A DNA stretch of 19,646 bases from JAWLCA01 sp050485905 (GTDB taxonomy: Bacteria > Pseudomonadota > Alphaproteobacteria > Rhodobacterales > Rhodobacteraceae), in assembly GCA_050485905.1 (NCBI GenBank), contig JBJHCH010000071.1, positions 1-19,646 on the forward strand. Reading direction: 5' to 3'. Numbering within the stretch: the stretch's first letter is position 1; every line of letters starts with the position of its first letter. Made by a program: the position numbers and the translations under genes. Positions 1 to 6,250 of the stretch are shown in pieces. Below the pieces are notes generated by a model. That model saw only the letters and a list, made by a program, of their open reading frames with translations, ran no database searches and was not told where the DNA came from.

Positions 1-1552
1 CTTTACTGGCGATCTGAGCCGGCGCGGACTGCTCAAGGGGGCGAGCGCGCTCGGCGCGGCCTCGCTGATCCTGCCTGCGGGCATGCGCAAGGCCCATGCG
101 CAGCCGAACCGCGGCGGCATCCTGCGCATCGGGATGGGCCACGGCAACACCGGCGACAGCCTCGATCCGGCGATCTGGGACAACGCCTATGTGCAGGTGC
201 TTGCCAGTGCGATGCACAACTACCTGACCGAGATCGCGCCAGACGGGAGCCTGAATCCCGAGATTGCGGAAAGCTGGGAAGCTTCGGCAGACGCCGCAAC
301 CTGGACCTTCGTGATCCGTCAGGGCGTGACCTACCACTCCGGCAAGGATGTCACGGCCGAGGACGTAGCTGCCTCGATCAACTACCACCGGGGTGAGGAG
401 AGCACCTCGGCCGCCAAGCCGATTGTCGAGGCGATCACCGACATCCGCGTTGACGGCAATACCGTGATCTTCGAACTTGAAGCCGGCAATGCCGACTTCC
501 CATTCATCATGTCGGACTACCACCTGCCGATCAAACCCAGCACGGACGGGCGCATCGACCCGACCTCGGGCGACGGCTGCGGCGGCTACGTTCTGGACAG
601 CTTCGAGCCGGGCGTGGAAGCGGTGTTCAGCCGCAACCCGAACTACTGGAAGTCCGACCGCGCTCATTTCGATGGCTTGCTGATGCTGCCGATCATCGAC
701 GCCGCGGCCCGTCAGAACGCGCTTCTGACCGGCGAGGTGGACGTGATCGACCGGGTTGACCTGAACACCGTTCACCTGCTCGAACGCGCCCCCAACGTCC
801 GCGTGATTTCGGTGCCGGGCACACAGCACTATACTTTCGTGATGGACAGCCGCGCGGCACCCTTCAACGACAACAATGTCCGACTGGCGCTGAAATACGG
901 CCTCGATCGGCAGGACATGGTCGACAAGATCCTGTCTGGTTACGGCGTCGTCGGCAACGACCATCCGATCGGGCGTTCCAACCGTTTCCATGGCGACGAG
1001 CTGGAGCAGCGCGAGCTTGATCCGGATCGTGCCCGCCATTACCTGCGAGAGGCGGGTCTCGACTCGCTTCAGGTCAGCCTTTCGGCGTCCGATGCTGCTT
1101 TTGGTGGTGCGGTGGATGCGGCGGTGCTGTTCTCGGAAACCGCCGCGCAGGCTGGCATAACCATCGACGTGGTGCGAGAGCCGTCCGATGGCTACTGGTC
1201 GAACGTCTGGATGGTGAAGCCGTTCTCGGCCGTCTACTGGGGCGGCCGTCCGACAGAGGACTGGATGTTCTCGACAGCCTATGCGGCCGGTGCTGCCTGG
1301 AACGATGGCTTCTGGGAACATGAGGGGTTCAACGAACTTCTCGCCCAGGCTCGGTCAGAACTTGACGAGGGTCTGCGGCGCGAGATGTATGTGGACATGC
1401 AGCGCATCGTCCGCGACGAAGGATCAACCGTCATCCCGATGTTCGCAAACTACGTGATGGCAATCTCTGACGCGGTCGCCACGCCGGATGAGATCGGCGC
1501 CAACTGGACGATGGACGGCTTCCGCGCGCCAGAGCGGTGGTGGTTCGCCTGA
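1..1552 (+). CDS. ABC transporter family-5 substrate-binding protein, Tat-exported (5' partial)
   Basis: This is the periplasmic solute-binding subunit of a peptide/nickel-type ABC importer (SBP_bac_5 family). The reading frame is open from base 2 and has no start codon before an internal ATG at 83, so the gene begins outside the window. The first visible codons give SRRGLLK, a hydrophobic stretch, and AHA|Q. That is a twin-arginine signal peptide with a plausible cleavage site, so the ATG at 83 lies inside the signal peptide and is not the true start. The mature part opens with RGGILRIG and contains typical family-5 segments: LDPAIWDN, LNPEIAESWEAS, WTFVIRQGVTYHSGKDVTAEDV and RNPNYWKS. The protein ends in ERWWFA. 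Tat export means it is probably folded before crossing the membrane. Two permease genes and an ATPase gene follow on the same strand. The substrate cannot be read from sequence; di/oligopeptide import is the family default. Confidence 0.93.
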   Translation, partial: FTGDLSRRGLLKGASALGAASLILPAGMRKAHAQPNRGGILRIGMGHGNTGDSLDPAIWDNAYVQVLASAMHNYLTEIAPDGSLNPEIAESWEASADAATWTFVIRQGVTYHSGKDVTAEDVAASINYHRGEESTSAAKPIVEAITDIRVDGNTVIFELEAGNADFPFIMSDYHLPIKPSTDGRIDPTSGDGCGGYVLDSFEPGVEAVFSRNPNYWKSDRAHFDGLLMLPIIDAAARQNALLTGEVDVIDRVDLNTVHLLERAPNVRVISVPGTQHYTFVMDSRAAPFNDNNVRLALKYGLDRQDMVDKILSGYGVVGNDHPIGRSNRFHGDELEQRELDPDRARHYLREAGLDSLQVSLSASDAAFGGAVDAAVLFSETAAQAGITIDVVREPSDGYWSNVWMVKPFSAVYWGGRPTEDWMFSTAYAAGAAWNDGFWEHEGFNELLAQARSELDEGLRREMYVDMQRIVRDEGSTVIPMFANYVMAISDAVATPDEIGANWTMDGFRAPERWWFA

Positions 1553-1563
1553 TGCACTCAAGA

Positions 1564-1587
1564 CCCCGGCGCGGCGACGCGCCGGGG
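1564..1587 (+). promoter_or_regulatory. Perfect hairpin with GNRA tetraloop between binding-protein and permease genes
   Basis: Ten-base arms CCCCGGCGCG (1564-1573) and CGCGCCGGGG (1578-1587) pair perfectly around the loop GCGA, a GNRA tetraloop. The hairpin lies 11 bases after the binding-protein stop and 56 bases before the permease start. No T-run follows, so it is unlikely to be a full intrinsic terminator. Hairpins at this point in ABC-importer operons commonly stabilise the upstream mRNA 3' end, which lets the binding protein exceed the permeases. That role is inferred here. Confidence 0.7.
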
Positions 1588-1643
1588 CGACCTCGTGAAC
1601 GGGCGCACAAGACGGCCCACGCAATATTCGGGGGACTGCGGCG

Positions 1644-2600
1644 ATGAGCGACGTCTGGCGGATGGTGGCCCAGCGCCTCGGGTTGGGGCTGCTCACACTC
1701 TTCTTCATCTCCGTGCTGATCTTCGGGGCGACGGAACTGTTGCCCGGCGACTTTGCAGAGGCCGTGCTGGGCCAGGCGGCGACGCCGGAAACTGTCGCCG
1801 CGATCAGGCGGGAGCTTGGCCTCGACCAACCTGTCCACATTCGCTACGTCAACTGGCTGGGCGGGGCGCTGCAGGGCGATTTCGGCATGTCGCTGGCGAA
1901 CCGGAACCGGCCCGTCGCTGACATGATCAGCACACGGCTCGGTAACACGCTTTTCCTCGCTCTCTACGCCGCCGCGATGGCTGTGCCTCTGTCGCTCGCG
2001 CTCGGCATCCTTGCGGCGCTGTTCCGCAATTCGGTCTTCGACCGTAGCGCCAACGCGATGGCGCTGACCTCGATCTCGTTCCCCGAGTTCTTCGTGGCAT
2101 ACGTGCTGATCGTCTGGCTGGGGCAGGCGGGGTTGTTCCCGTCCATGGCGCGGTTGCCGGCGGGCGCGGACCTTGGCGAAAAGCTCTACCGCACCTTCCT
2201 GCCGGCGCTTACGCTGACACTGGTCGTCACTGCCCACATGATGCGAATGACGCGCGCCGCGATCATCAACCTGCTGGCCAGCCCCTATATCGAGATGGCG
2301 CGACTGAAGGGCATGTCACCGATGCGCGTCATACTGAAACACGCGCTGCCGAATGCACTGGCGCCGATCATTAATGTCATCGCGATCAACCTCGCCTACC
2401 TGATCACCGGCGTCGTGGTGGTAGAGGTGGTCTTCGTCTATCCCGGCCTCGGCCAGTTGATGGTCGACAGCGTGGCCAAACGCGACATGCCAGTGGTGCA
2501 GGCGGTGGCGCTGATCTTTGCCGCAGCCTACGTGCTGCTCAACCTTCTGGCGGATGTGCTTTCGACCCTGTCGAACCCCCGCCTGATGCACCGGAAATAG
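1644..2600 (+). CDS. ABC transporter permease, DppB/OppB type
   Basis: This is the first membrane-spanning subunit of the importer (318 residues, a normal length for DppB-like proteins). An N-terminal membrane segment at about residues 10-30 is followed by the conserved ELLPGD and RRELGLDQP region (about 31-63). Further hydrophobic segments lie near 100-125, 145-165, 185-200, 240-262 and 285-305. The EAA loop that docks on the ATPase is visible at about 215-240 (YIEMARLKGMSPMRVILKHALPNALAP). The ATG at 1644 has a G-rich ribosome-binding stretch (GGGGGA) about ten bases upstream. The next gene starts nine bases after the stop, which indicates co-transcription. It should form a heterodimeric channel with the second permease in the inner membrane. 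Confidence 0.93.
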   Translation: MSDVWRMVAQRLGLGLLTLFFISVLIFGATELLPGDFAEAVLGQAATPETVAAIRRELGLDQPVHIRYVNWLGGALQGDFGMSLANRNRPVADMISTRLGNTLFLALYAAAMAVPLSLALGILAALFRNSVFDRSANAMALTSISFPEFFVAYVLIVWLGQAGLFPSMARLPAGADLGEKLYRTFLPALTLTLVVTAHMMRMTRAAIINLLASPYIEMARLKGMSPMRVILKHALPNALAPIINVIAINLAYLITGVVVVEVVFVYPGLGQLMVDSVAKRDMPVVQAVALIFAAAYVLLNLLADVLSTLSNPRLMHRK

Positions 2601-2609
2601 GGGATCGGC

Positions 2610-3533
2610 ATGGGCTTTCTGACCCTAGTTTTCTGGTTCTTTGTCGTGATCTTCGGCGCGATGGCCGCGGGCTGGCTGTTCCGCACCGGCGCGGCGGCCG
2701 TCGCTCCGAAGCCGATGGCACGCGCGCTGCGCGGCGCGCCGCTGACCGCAAGCTTCGGGATGCTGGTGATCCTGATCTACATTCTCGTCGCGCTCCTTGC
2801 TCCGCTGCTGGCGCCTTATCCGGAACGTGCTGTGATCGGTGCGCAGTTCCTGCCCTGGTCTGAAACGCATTGGCTTGGCACCGACAACCTGGGTCGCGAC
2901 ATGGCCAGCCGGATGATCTATGGCGCCCGCAACACCGTGGGCATCGCATTTGCCACTACGGCGCTGGCCTTCCTGCTCGGGTCGATCCTCGGGCTTTGGG
3001 CGGCGACGGTGGGGGGCTGGGTCGATCAGGCGCTGTCGCGCTCTGTCGATGTGCTGATGGCGATTCCGTCGTTGATCTTTGCGCTGCTGTTGCTGACGAT
3101 CTTCGGCACCTCGGTCGTCAGCCTGATCCTGGTGATCGCGATCATCGATTCCACTCGTGTCTTTCGCCTTGCCCGATCGGTCGCGCAGGGTATCGTGGTG
3201 ATGGACTACATAGAGGCCGCGAAACTGCGGGGCGAGGGGCTGTGGCGGCTGATCACGCGCGAGATCCTGCCAAATGCCATGGCGCCGCTGGTGGCCGAGT
3301 TCGGGCTGCGGTTCTGCTTCGTCTTCCTCGCCATCTCGGCGCTGTCCTTCCTCGGCCTTGGCATCCAGCCGCCGACCGCCGACTGGGGCTCGATGGTGCG
3401 CGAGAATGCCACGCTGATCACCTTTGGCGACGTCACGCCGCTGCTGCCGGCGGGTGCCATCGCGTTGCTGACTGTGGCGGTGAACTTCGTGGTGGACTGG
3501 CAGTTGCACCGCGCCAGCGGATTGAAGGAGTAG
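2610..3533 (+). CDS. ABC transporter permease, DppC/OppC type, with extra N-terminal membrane segment
   Basis: This is the second permease of the importer (307 residues). The family core begins near residue 45 (LTASFGMLVILIYILVALLAPLLAPYPE) and is followed by HWLGTDNLGRDMASRMIYGAR (about 87-107), a hallmark of DppC proteins. The EAA loop is at about 200-226 (YIEAAKLRGEGLWRLITREILPNAMAP), and PPTADWGSMVRE follows near 254-265. Residues 3-24 (LTLVFWFFVVIFGAMAAGWLF) form an additional hydrophobic segment ahead of the usual first helix; most DppC proteins have a short polar tail there. The start at 2610 has GGGGATCGG just upstream and lies nine bases after the preceding stop. The stop is three bases before the ATPase start. 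Confidence 0.93.
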   Translation: MGFLTLVFWFFVVIFGAMAAGWLFRTGAAAVAPKPMARALRGAPLTASFGMLVILIYILVALLAPLLAPYPERAVIGAQFLPWSETHWLGTDNLGRDMASRMIYGARNTVGIAFATTALAFLLGSILGLWAATVGGWVDQALSRSVDVLMAIPSLIFALLLLTIFGTSVVSLILVIAIIDSTRVFRLARSVAQGIVVMDYIEAAKLRGEGLWRLITREILPNAMAPLVAEFGLRFCFVFLAISALSFLGLGIQPPTADWGSMVRENATLITFGDVTPLLPAGAIALLTVAVNFVVDWQLHRASGLKE

Positions 3534-3536
3534 GCC

Positions 3537-5162
3537 ATGGCCGACAAATCCGTCCTTCTTGCCATCCGCGACCTGCGTATCGAAGGGCGCAGCGACGAGG
3601 TATGGACCGAGATCGTCAAGGGCGTCGACCTGACGCTGCACAAGGGCGAGGTGATGGGGCTGATCGGCGAATCCGGCGCCGGAAAGTCCACCATCGGGCT
3701 GGCGGCGATGGGCTTTGCGCGTGACGGGTGCCGCATCTCTGGCGGGACCATCGATTTCGACGGGATCGATCTGCGCGCCGCGTCCGAGGAAAAGCGCCGC
3801 GGCCTGCGCGGCAAGCGGATCGCCTATGTCGCCCAGTCGGCGGCGGCGAGCTTCAACCCGGCGCACAAGCTGATCGACCAGTATTGCGAAGGTCCGGTGA
3901 TCCACGGTGTGATGAGCCGGAAGGAGGCCGAGCGCGACGGGGTGGAGCTTTACCGCAAGATGCGGCTGCCGAACCCTGACGAGATCGGCTTTCGCTATCC
4001 GCATCAGGTGTCGGGCGGGCAGTTGCAGCGGGCGATGACGGCGATGGCGATGGCCTGCCGGCCGGATCTGATCATCTTTGACGAGCCGACGACGGCGCTG
4101 GACGTGACCACACAGATCGAAGTTCTGGCGGCGATCCGCAATATCGTGGCGCAGTTCGATACGGCTGCGATCTACATCACCCACGATCTGGCGGTGGTGG
4201 CGCAGATGGCGGATCGGATCAAGGTGCTGTTGAAGGGCGTGGAGGTGGAGGAGGCCGATACCGCCACGATGCTGTCGGCGCCGACGCAGGACTATACGAA
4301 AAGCCTGTGGGCGGTGCGGTCGTTCCAGCGCGAGCAGCAGGCCGAGGCGGTGGGGACGCCGGTTGTGTCGGTTCGGGGCGTGACGGCGGGCTACGGGTCG
4401 GTGCGGGTGCTGGACAATGTCAGCTTCGACGTCCACGCGCGGCGGACGGTGGCGGTGGTGGGCGAGAGCGGGTCGGGGAAATCGACGACGGCGCGGGTCA
4501 TCACCGGGTTGCTGGTGCCGGAAAAGGGCGAGGTGCTGTTTGACGGCCAGCCGCTGCCGGCGGATTATCGGAAGCGGAGCCGGGATCAGTTGCGGCAGGC
4601 GCAGATGATCTATCAGATGGCCGATACCGCACTGAACCCCAAGCTGACGCTGCGCGAACTGATCGGAAGGCCGGCGCAGATGTATCTGGGGCTTCAGGGC
4701 CGCAAGCTGCGGGAGCGGGTGCGGGAATTGCTGCATCTGATTGAGCTGGAGCCGGACCGCTATATCGACCGGCTGCCGTCGGAGCTGTCGGGGGGGCAGA
4801 AGCAGCGGATCGGGATTGCGCGGGCGCTGGCGGCGGAGCCGAAATTCATCATCTGCGATGAGGTGACATCGGCGCTGGATCAGTTGGTGGCCGAGGGGAT
4901 TCTGAAGCTCTTGGACCGGCTGCAGGGAGAGTTCAACCTGGCCTATATGTTCATCACCCACGATCTGGCGACGGTGCGGTCCATCGCGGATGAGGTGGTG
5001 GTGATGAAGGAGGGCAGGGTGGTCGAGCAGGGGCCGAAGGAAGAGATGTTCCAGCCGCCGCACGACCCCTATACGGAGCTTCTGCTGTCATCGGTTCCTG
5101 AGATGGACCCGGATTGGCTGACCCATCTGCTGGAGGAGCGGGCGGCGGCGAAGGTGGGCTGA
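3537..5162 (+). CDS. ABC transporter double ATPase (DppD-DppF fused type)
   Basis: This cytoplasmic protein of 541 residues supplies both nucleotide-binding domains of the importer. The first domain has Walker A GESGAGKST (44-52), Q-loop Gln100, signature VSGGQ (158-162), Walker B LIIFDE (178-183) and the H-loop in ITHD (214-217). The second has Walker A GESGSGKST (309-317), Q-loop Gln360, signature LSGGQ (417-421), Walker B FIICDE (437-442) and ITHD near 473-476. Both sites keep the residues needed for ATP hydrolysis. The second domain departs from the usual oligopeptide motifs: it has QMADTALNP where QDPMTSLNP is common, and CDEVTSALDQ where CDEPVSALDV is common. A clear AAGGAG ribosome-binding site overlaps the end of the upstream permease gene and sits about six bases before the ATG. 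It is the last gene of the operon. Confidence 0.95.
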   Translation: MADKSVLLAIRDLRIEGRSDEVWTEIVKGVDLTLHKGEVMGLIGESGAGKSTIGLAAMGFARDGCRISGGTIDFDGIDLRAASEEKRRGLRGKRIAYVAQSAAASFNPAHKLIDQYCEGPVIHGVMSRKEAERDGVELYRKMRLPNPDEIGFRYPHQVSGGQLQRAMTAMAMACRPDLIIFDEPTTALDVTTQIEVLAAIRNIVAQFDTAAIYITHDLAVVAQMADRIKVLLKGVEVEEADTATMLSAPTQDYTKSLWAVRSFQREQQAEAVGTPVVSVRGVTAGYGSVRVLDNVSFDVHARRTVAVVGESGSGKSTTARVITGLLVPEKGEVLFDGQPLPADYRKRSRDQLRQAQMIYQMADTALNPKLTLRELIGRPAQMYLGLQGRKLRERVRELLHLIELEPDRYIDRLPSELSGGQKQRIGIARALAAEPKFIICDEVTSALDQLVAEGILKLLDRLQGEFNLAYMFITHDLATVRSIADEVVVMKEGRVVEQGPKEEMFQPPHDPYTELLLSSVPEMDPDWLTHLLEERAAAKVG

Positions 5163-5168
5163 TCGGGG

Positions 5169-5188
5169 TTTGGGCACGCGTGCCCAAA
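5169..5188. repeat. 20-base perfect palindrome
   Basis: TTTGGGCACG is followed immediately by its exact reverse complement CGTGCCCAAA, with no spacer. A zero-loop palindrome is a poor RNA terminator. It is better explained as a binding site for a dimeric DNA-binding protein or as a dispersed intergenic motif. Confidence 0.7.
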
Positions 5189-5207
5189 AAGTCAAGTGAC
5201 TGACAAG

Positions 5208-5226
5208 AAACGATATTCGTTTTTTT
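5208..5226 (+). terminator. Candidate intrinsic terminator of the ABC operon
   Basis: The arms AAACGA (5208-5213) and TCGTTT (5217-5222) pair around the loop TAT. The T-run 5220-5226 continues from the right arm, and the stem can extend outward through one G-U and two A-U pairs. The stem is AT-rich and weak, but its position 46 bases after the ATPase stop and the seven T residues fit termination on the + strand. Confidence 0.45.
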
Positions 5227-5227
5227 G

Positions 5228-5242
5228 TTAACCTGCCCTTAA
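5228..5242. promoter_or_regulatory. TTAA-N7-TTAA, CtrA-like site
   Basis: TTAA at 5228-5231 and TTAA at 5239-5242 are separated by exactly seven bases, which matches the full consensus for the alphaproteobacterial response regulator CtrA. The nine bases TTAACCTGC repeat at 5228 and 5239, an 11-base period (one helical turn). It lies between two convergent genes, so there is no obvious target promoter, and chance occurrence is possible. Confidence 0.35.
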
Positions 5243-5349
5243 CCTGCGCAGACCCCTGCCACGCCGGTTTTGCGGTTTCCGGCTGACCGTTTCGGCGGGG
5301 TCGCGCCCGGCTTTCGCTGACCCACCCCACCCATCAGTCGCGCCCGGCG

Positions 5350-6162
5350 TCAGTCCAGCAACCTGGCGATCTCTGCCTCCAGCCGCTCGCGCGAGATCTC
5401 TCCCACATGCAGCGCGGCCAGTTGGCCGTCGGCGCCGATGAACAGCGTCGTCGGCAGGCCGAGGCTGGCGTAGTGCCGCCCGAGATCGCCGCCCGGATCG
5501 AACAGCACGTTGGGCAGGTCGATCCGCTCCATCACCAGAAACTGCGCCACGCGCTGCGGCGCCTCTCGCTGGCTGGCGAAGGCGAAGGTGACATCGGGGG
5601 TGCGGGCGGCAACCTGTCCCATCATCGGCAGTTCGCGCCGGCAGGGAGCGCACCATGTCGCCCAGAGGTTCAGAACGATGGGCCGGCCCGAATGATCGGC
5701 CAGCGCAAAGCCCTGACCGTCCAGCGTCTCGAACCGCTGATCGGTCACGGGCGTGCGCGGCACCGGACCGGCCTGCCACAGCACACCCTGCCAGACGATC
5801 AGACCCAGGGCCAGGGCGACGAGGCCGGGGCGCAGCATGGCGCGCGCGCGGTTCATCGCAAGGATCGTGACCAGCAGCACCGCGCCCGCCGCCCACTGGC
5901 CGGAAAAGCCGCCCTGCCAGAGCGCGAGGATGCGCCACGGATCTTCGGCGAAACTGTCCCAGTAGGTGGCGACATGGCCCAGCCGCGCCGCGATCAGCCC
6001 GAGGATCAGAACCTGCCCCGCCCAGGACCGCAGCACCTGACCGCCCGCGTCGCCCATCCGGCGGCCCAGCAGTTCGGCCAGCAGCAGAAAGGCCGCGATC
6101 CCCGCCAGGGCGGCGGCGCGGTCCATGCCCAGCACGAGCGGCCCGAGTTGCACGGCGTTCAT
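5350..6162 (-). CDS. Membrane-anchored TlpA-like thiol-disulfide oxidoreductase with Lgt-like N-terminal domain
   Basis: This 270-residue protein has two parts. Residues about 135-270 form a thioredoxin fold of the TlpA/ResA type: LNLWATWCAPCRRELP with the CAPC redox pair at 171-174, and a cis-proline loop LGLPTT near 235-239. The N-terminal 130 residues are hydrophobic with about four membrane segments. The stretch AARLGHVATYWDSF...PWRILALWQGGFSGQ (about 58-89) resembles the core of prolipoprotein diacylglyceryl transferase (Lgt), but the catalytic His of Lgt's GGMSFHGG motif is replaced (GGFSGQW). The domain is therefore probably a non-catalytic membrane anchor. The redox domain should face the periplasm. 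I prefer the ATG at 6162 because AGGTCGGG precedes it. The ATG at 6213 lacks a ribosome-binding site and would add 17 non-conserved-looking residues. The gene follows the acyl-CoA synthetase by 88 bases and may share its transcript. Confidence 0.85.
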   Translation of the reverse strand: MNAVQLGPLVLGMDRAAALAGIAAFLLLAELLGRRMGDAGGQVLRSWAGQVLILGLIAARLGHVATYWDSFAEDPWRILALWQGGFSGQWAAGAVLLVTILAMNRARAMLRPGLVALALGLIVWQGVLWQAGPVPRTPVTDQRFETLDGQGFALADHSGRPIVLNLWATWCAPCRRELPMMGQVAARTPDVTFAFASQREAPQRVAQFLVMERIDLPNVLFDPGGDLGRHYASLGLPTTLFIGADGQLAALHVGEISRERLEAEIARLLD

Positions 6163-6250
6163 GCGCCCGACCTGCCCTGCCGGGGGCGAGGGCGCAAGCG
6201 GGCCATGCGACACGAGGCCGTGTGCGGCGCGGGATCAGGCGCGGGCCGTG

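Larger units (their letters stand above)
5163..5349. other. Convergent intergenic region with stacked dyads
   Basis: These 187 bases separate the 3' ends of the ABC operon (+) and the thioredoxin-family gene (-). In order they hold a 20-base perfect palindrome (5169-5188), a 12-base dyad (5190-5201), an AT-rich hairpin with a T-run (5208-5226) and a TTAA-N7-TTAA pair (5228-5242). A 12-base direct repeat GTCGCGCCCGGC occurs at 5300-5311 and 5337-5348. I see no convincing protein-coding gene on either strand. Confidence 0.6.

Noticed and set aside
2625..5063. Very long minus-strand open frame (about 812 codons) opposite the permease and ATPase genes
   Set aside because: It is rich in His, Arg, Gln and Pro with no recognisable domain, which is the typical antisense shadow of GC-rich coding DNA. 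The plus-strand genes are unambiguous family members.
5169..5188. The 20-base palindrome as the intrinsic terminator of the ABC operon
   Set aside because: It has no loop bases and is followed by AAAAAG rather than Ts. The hairpin at 5208-5226 fits better.
5163..5349. Possible replication origin because of the TTAA-N7-TTAA pair and AT-rich segment
   Set aside because: There are no DnaA boxes, no run of repeated sites, and none of the genes usually next to alphaproteobacterial origins.
6163..6250. Small hairpin ACACG-AGGC-CGTGT between the acyl-CoA synthetase and thioredoxin-family genes as a terminator
   Set aside because: The stem is only five base pairs and there is no T-run. The two genes are more likely to share a transcript.
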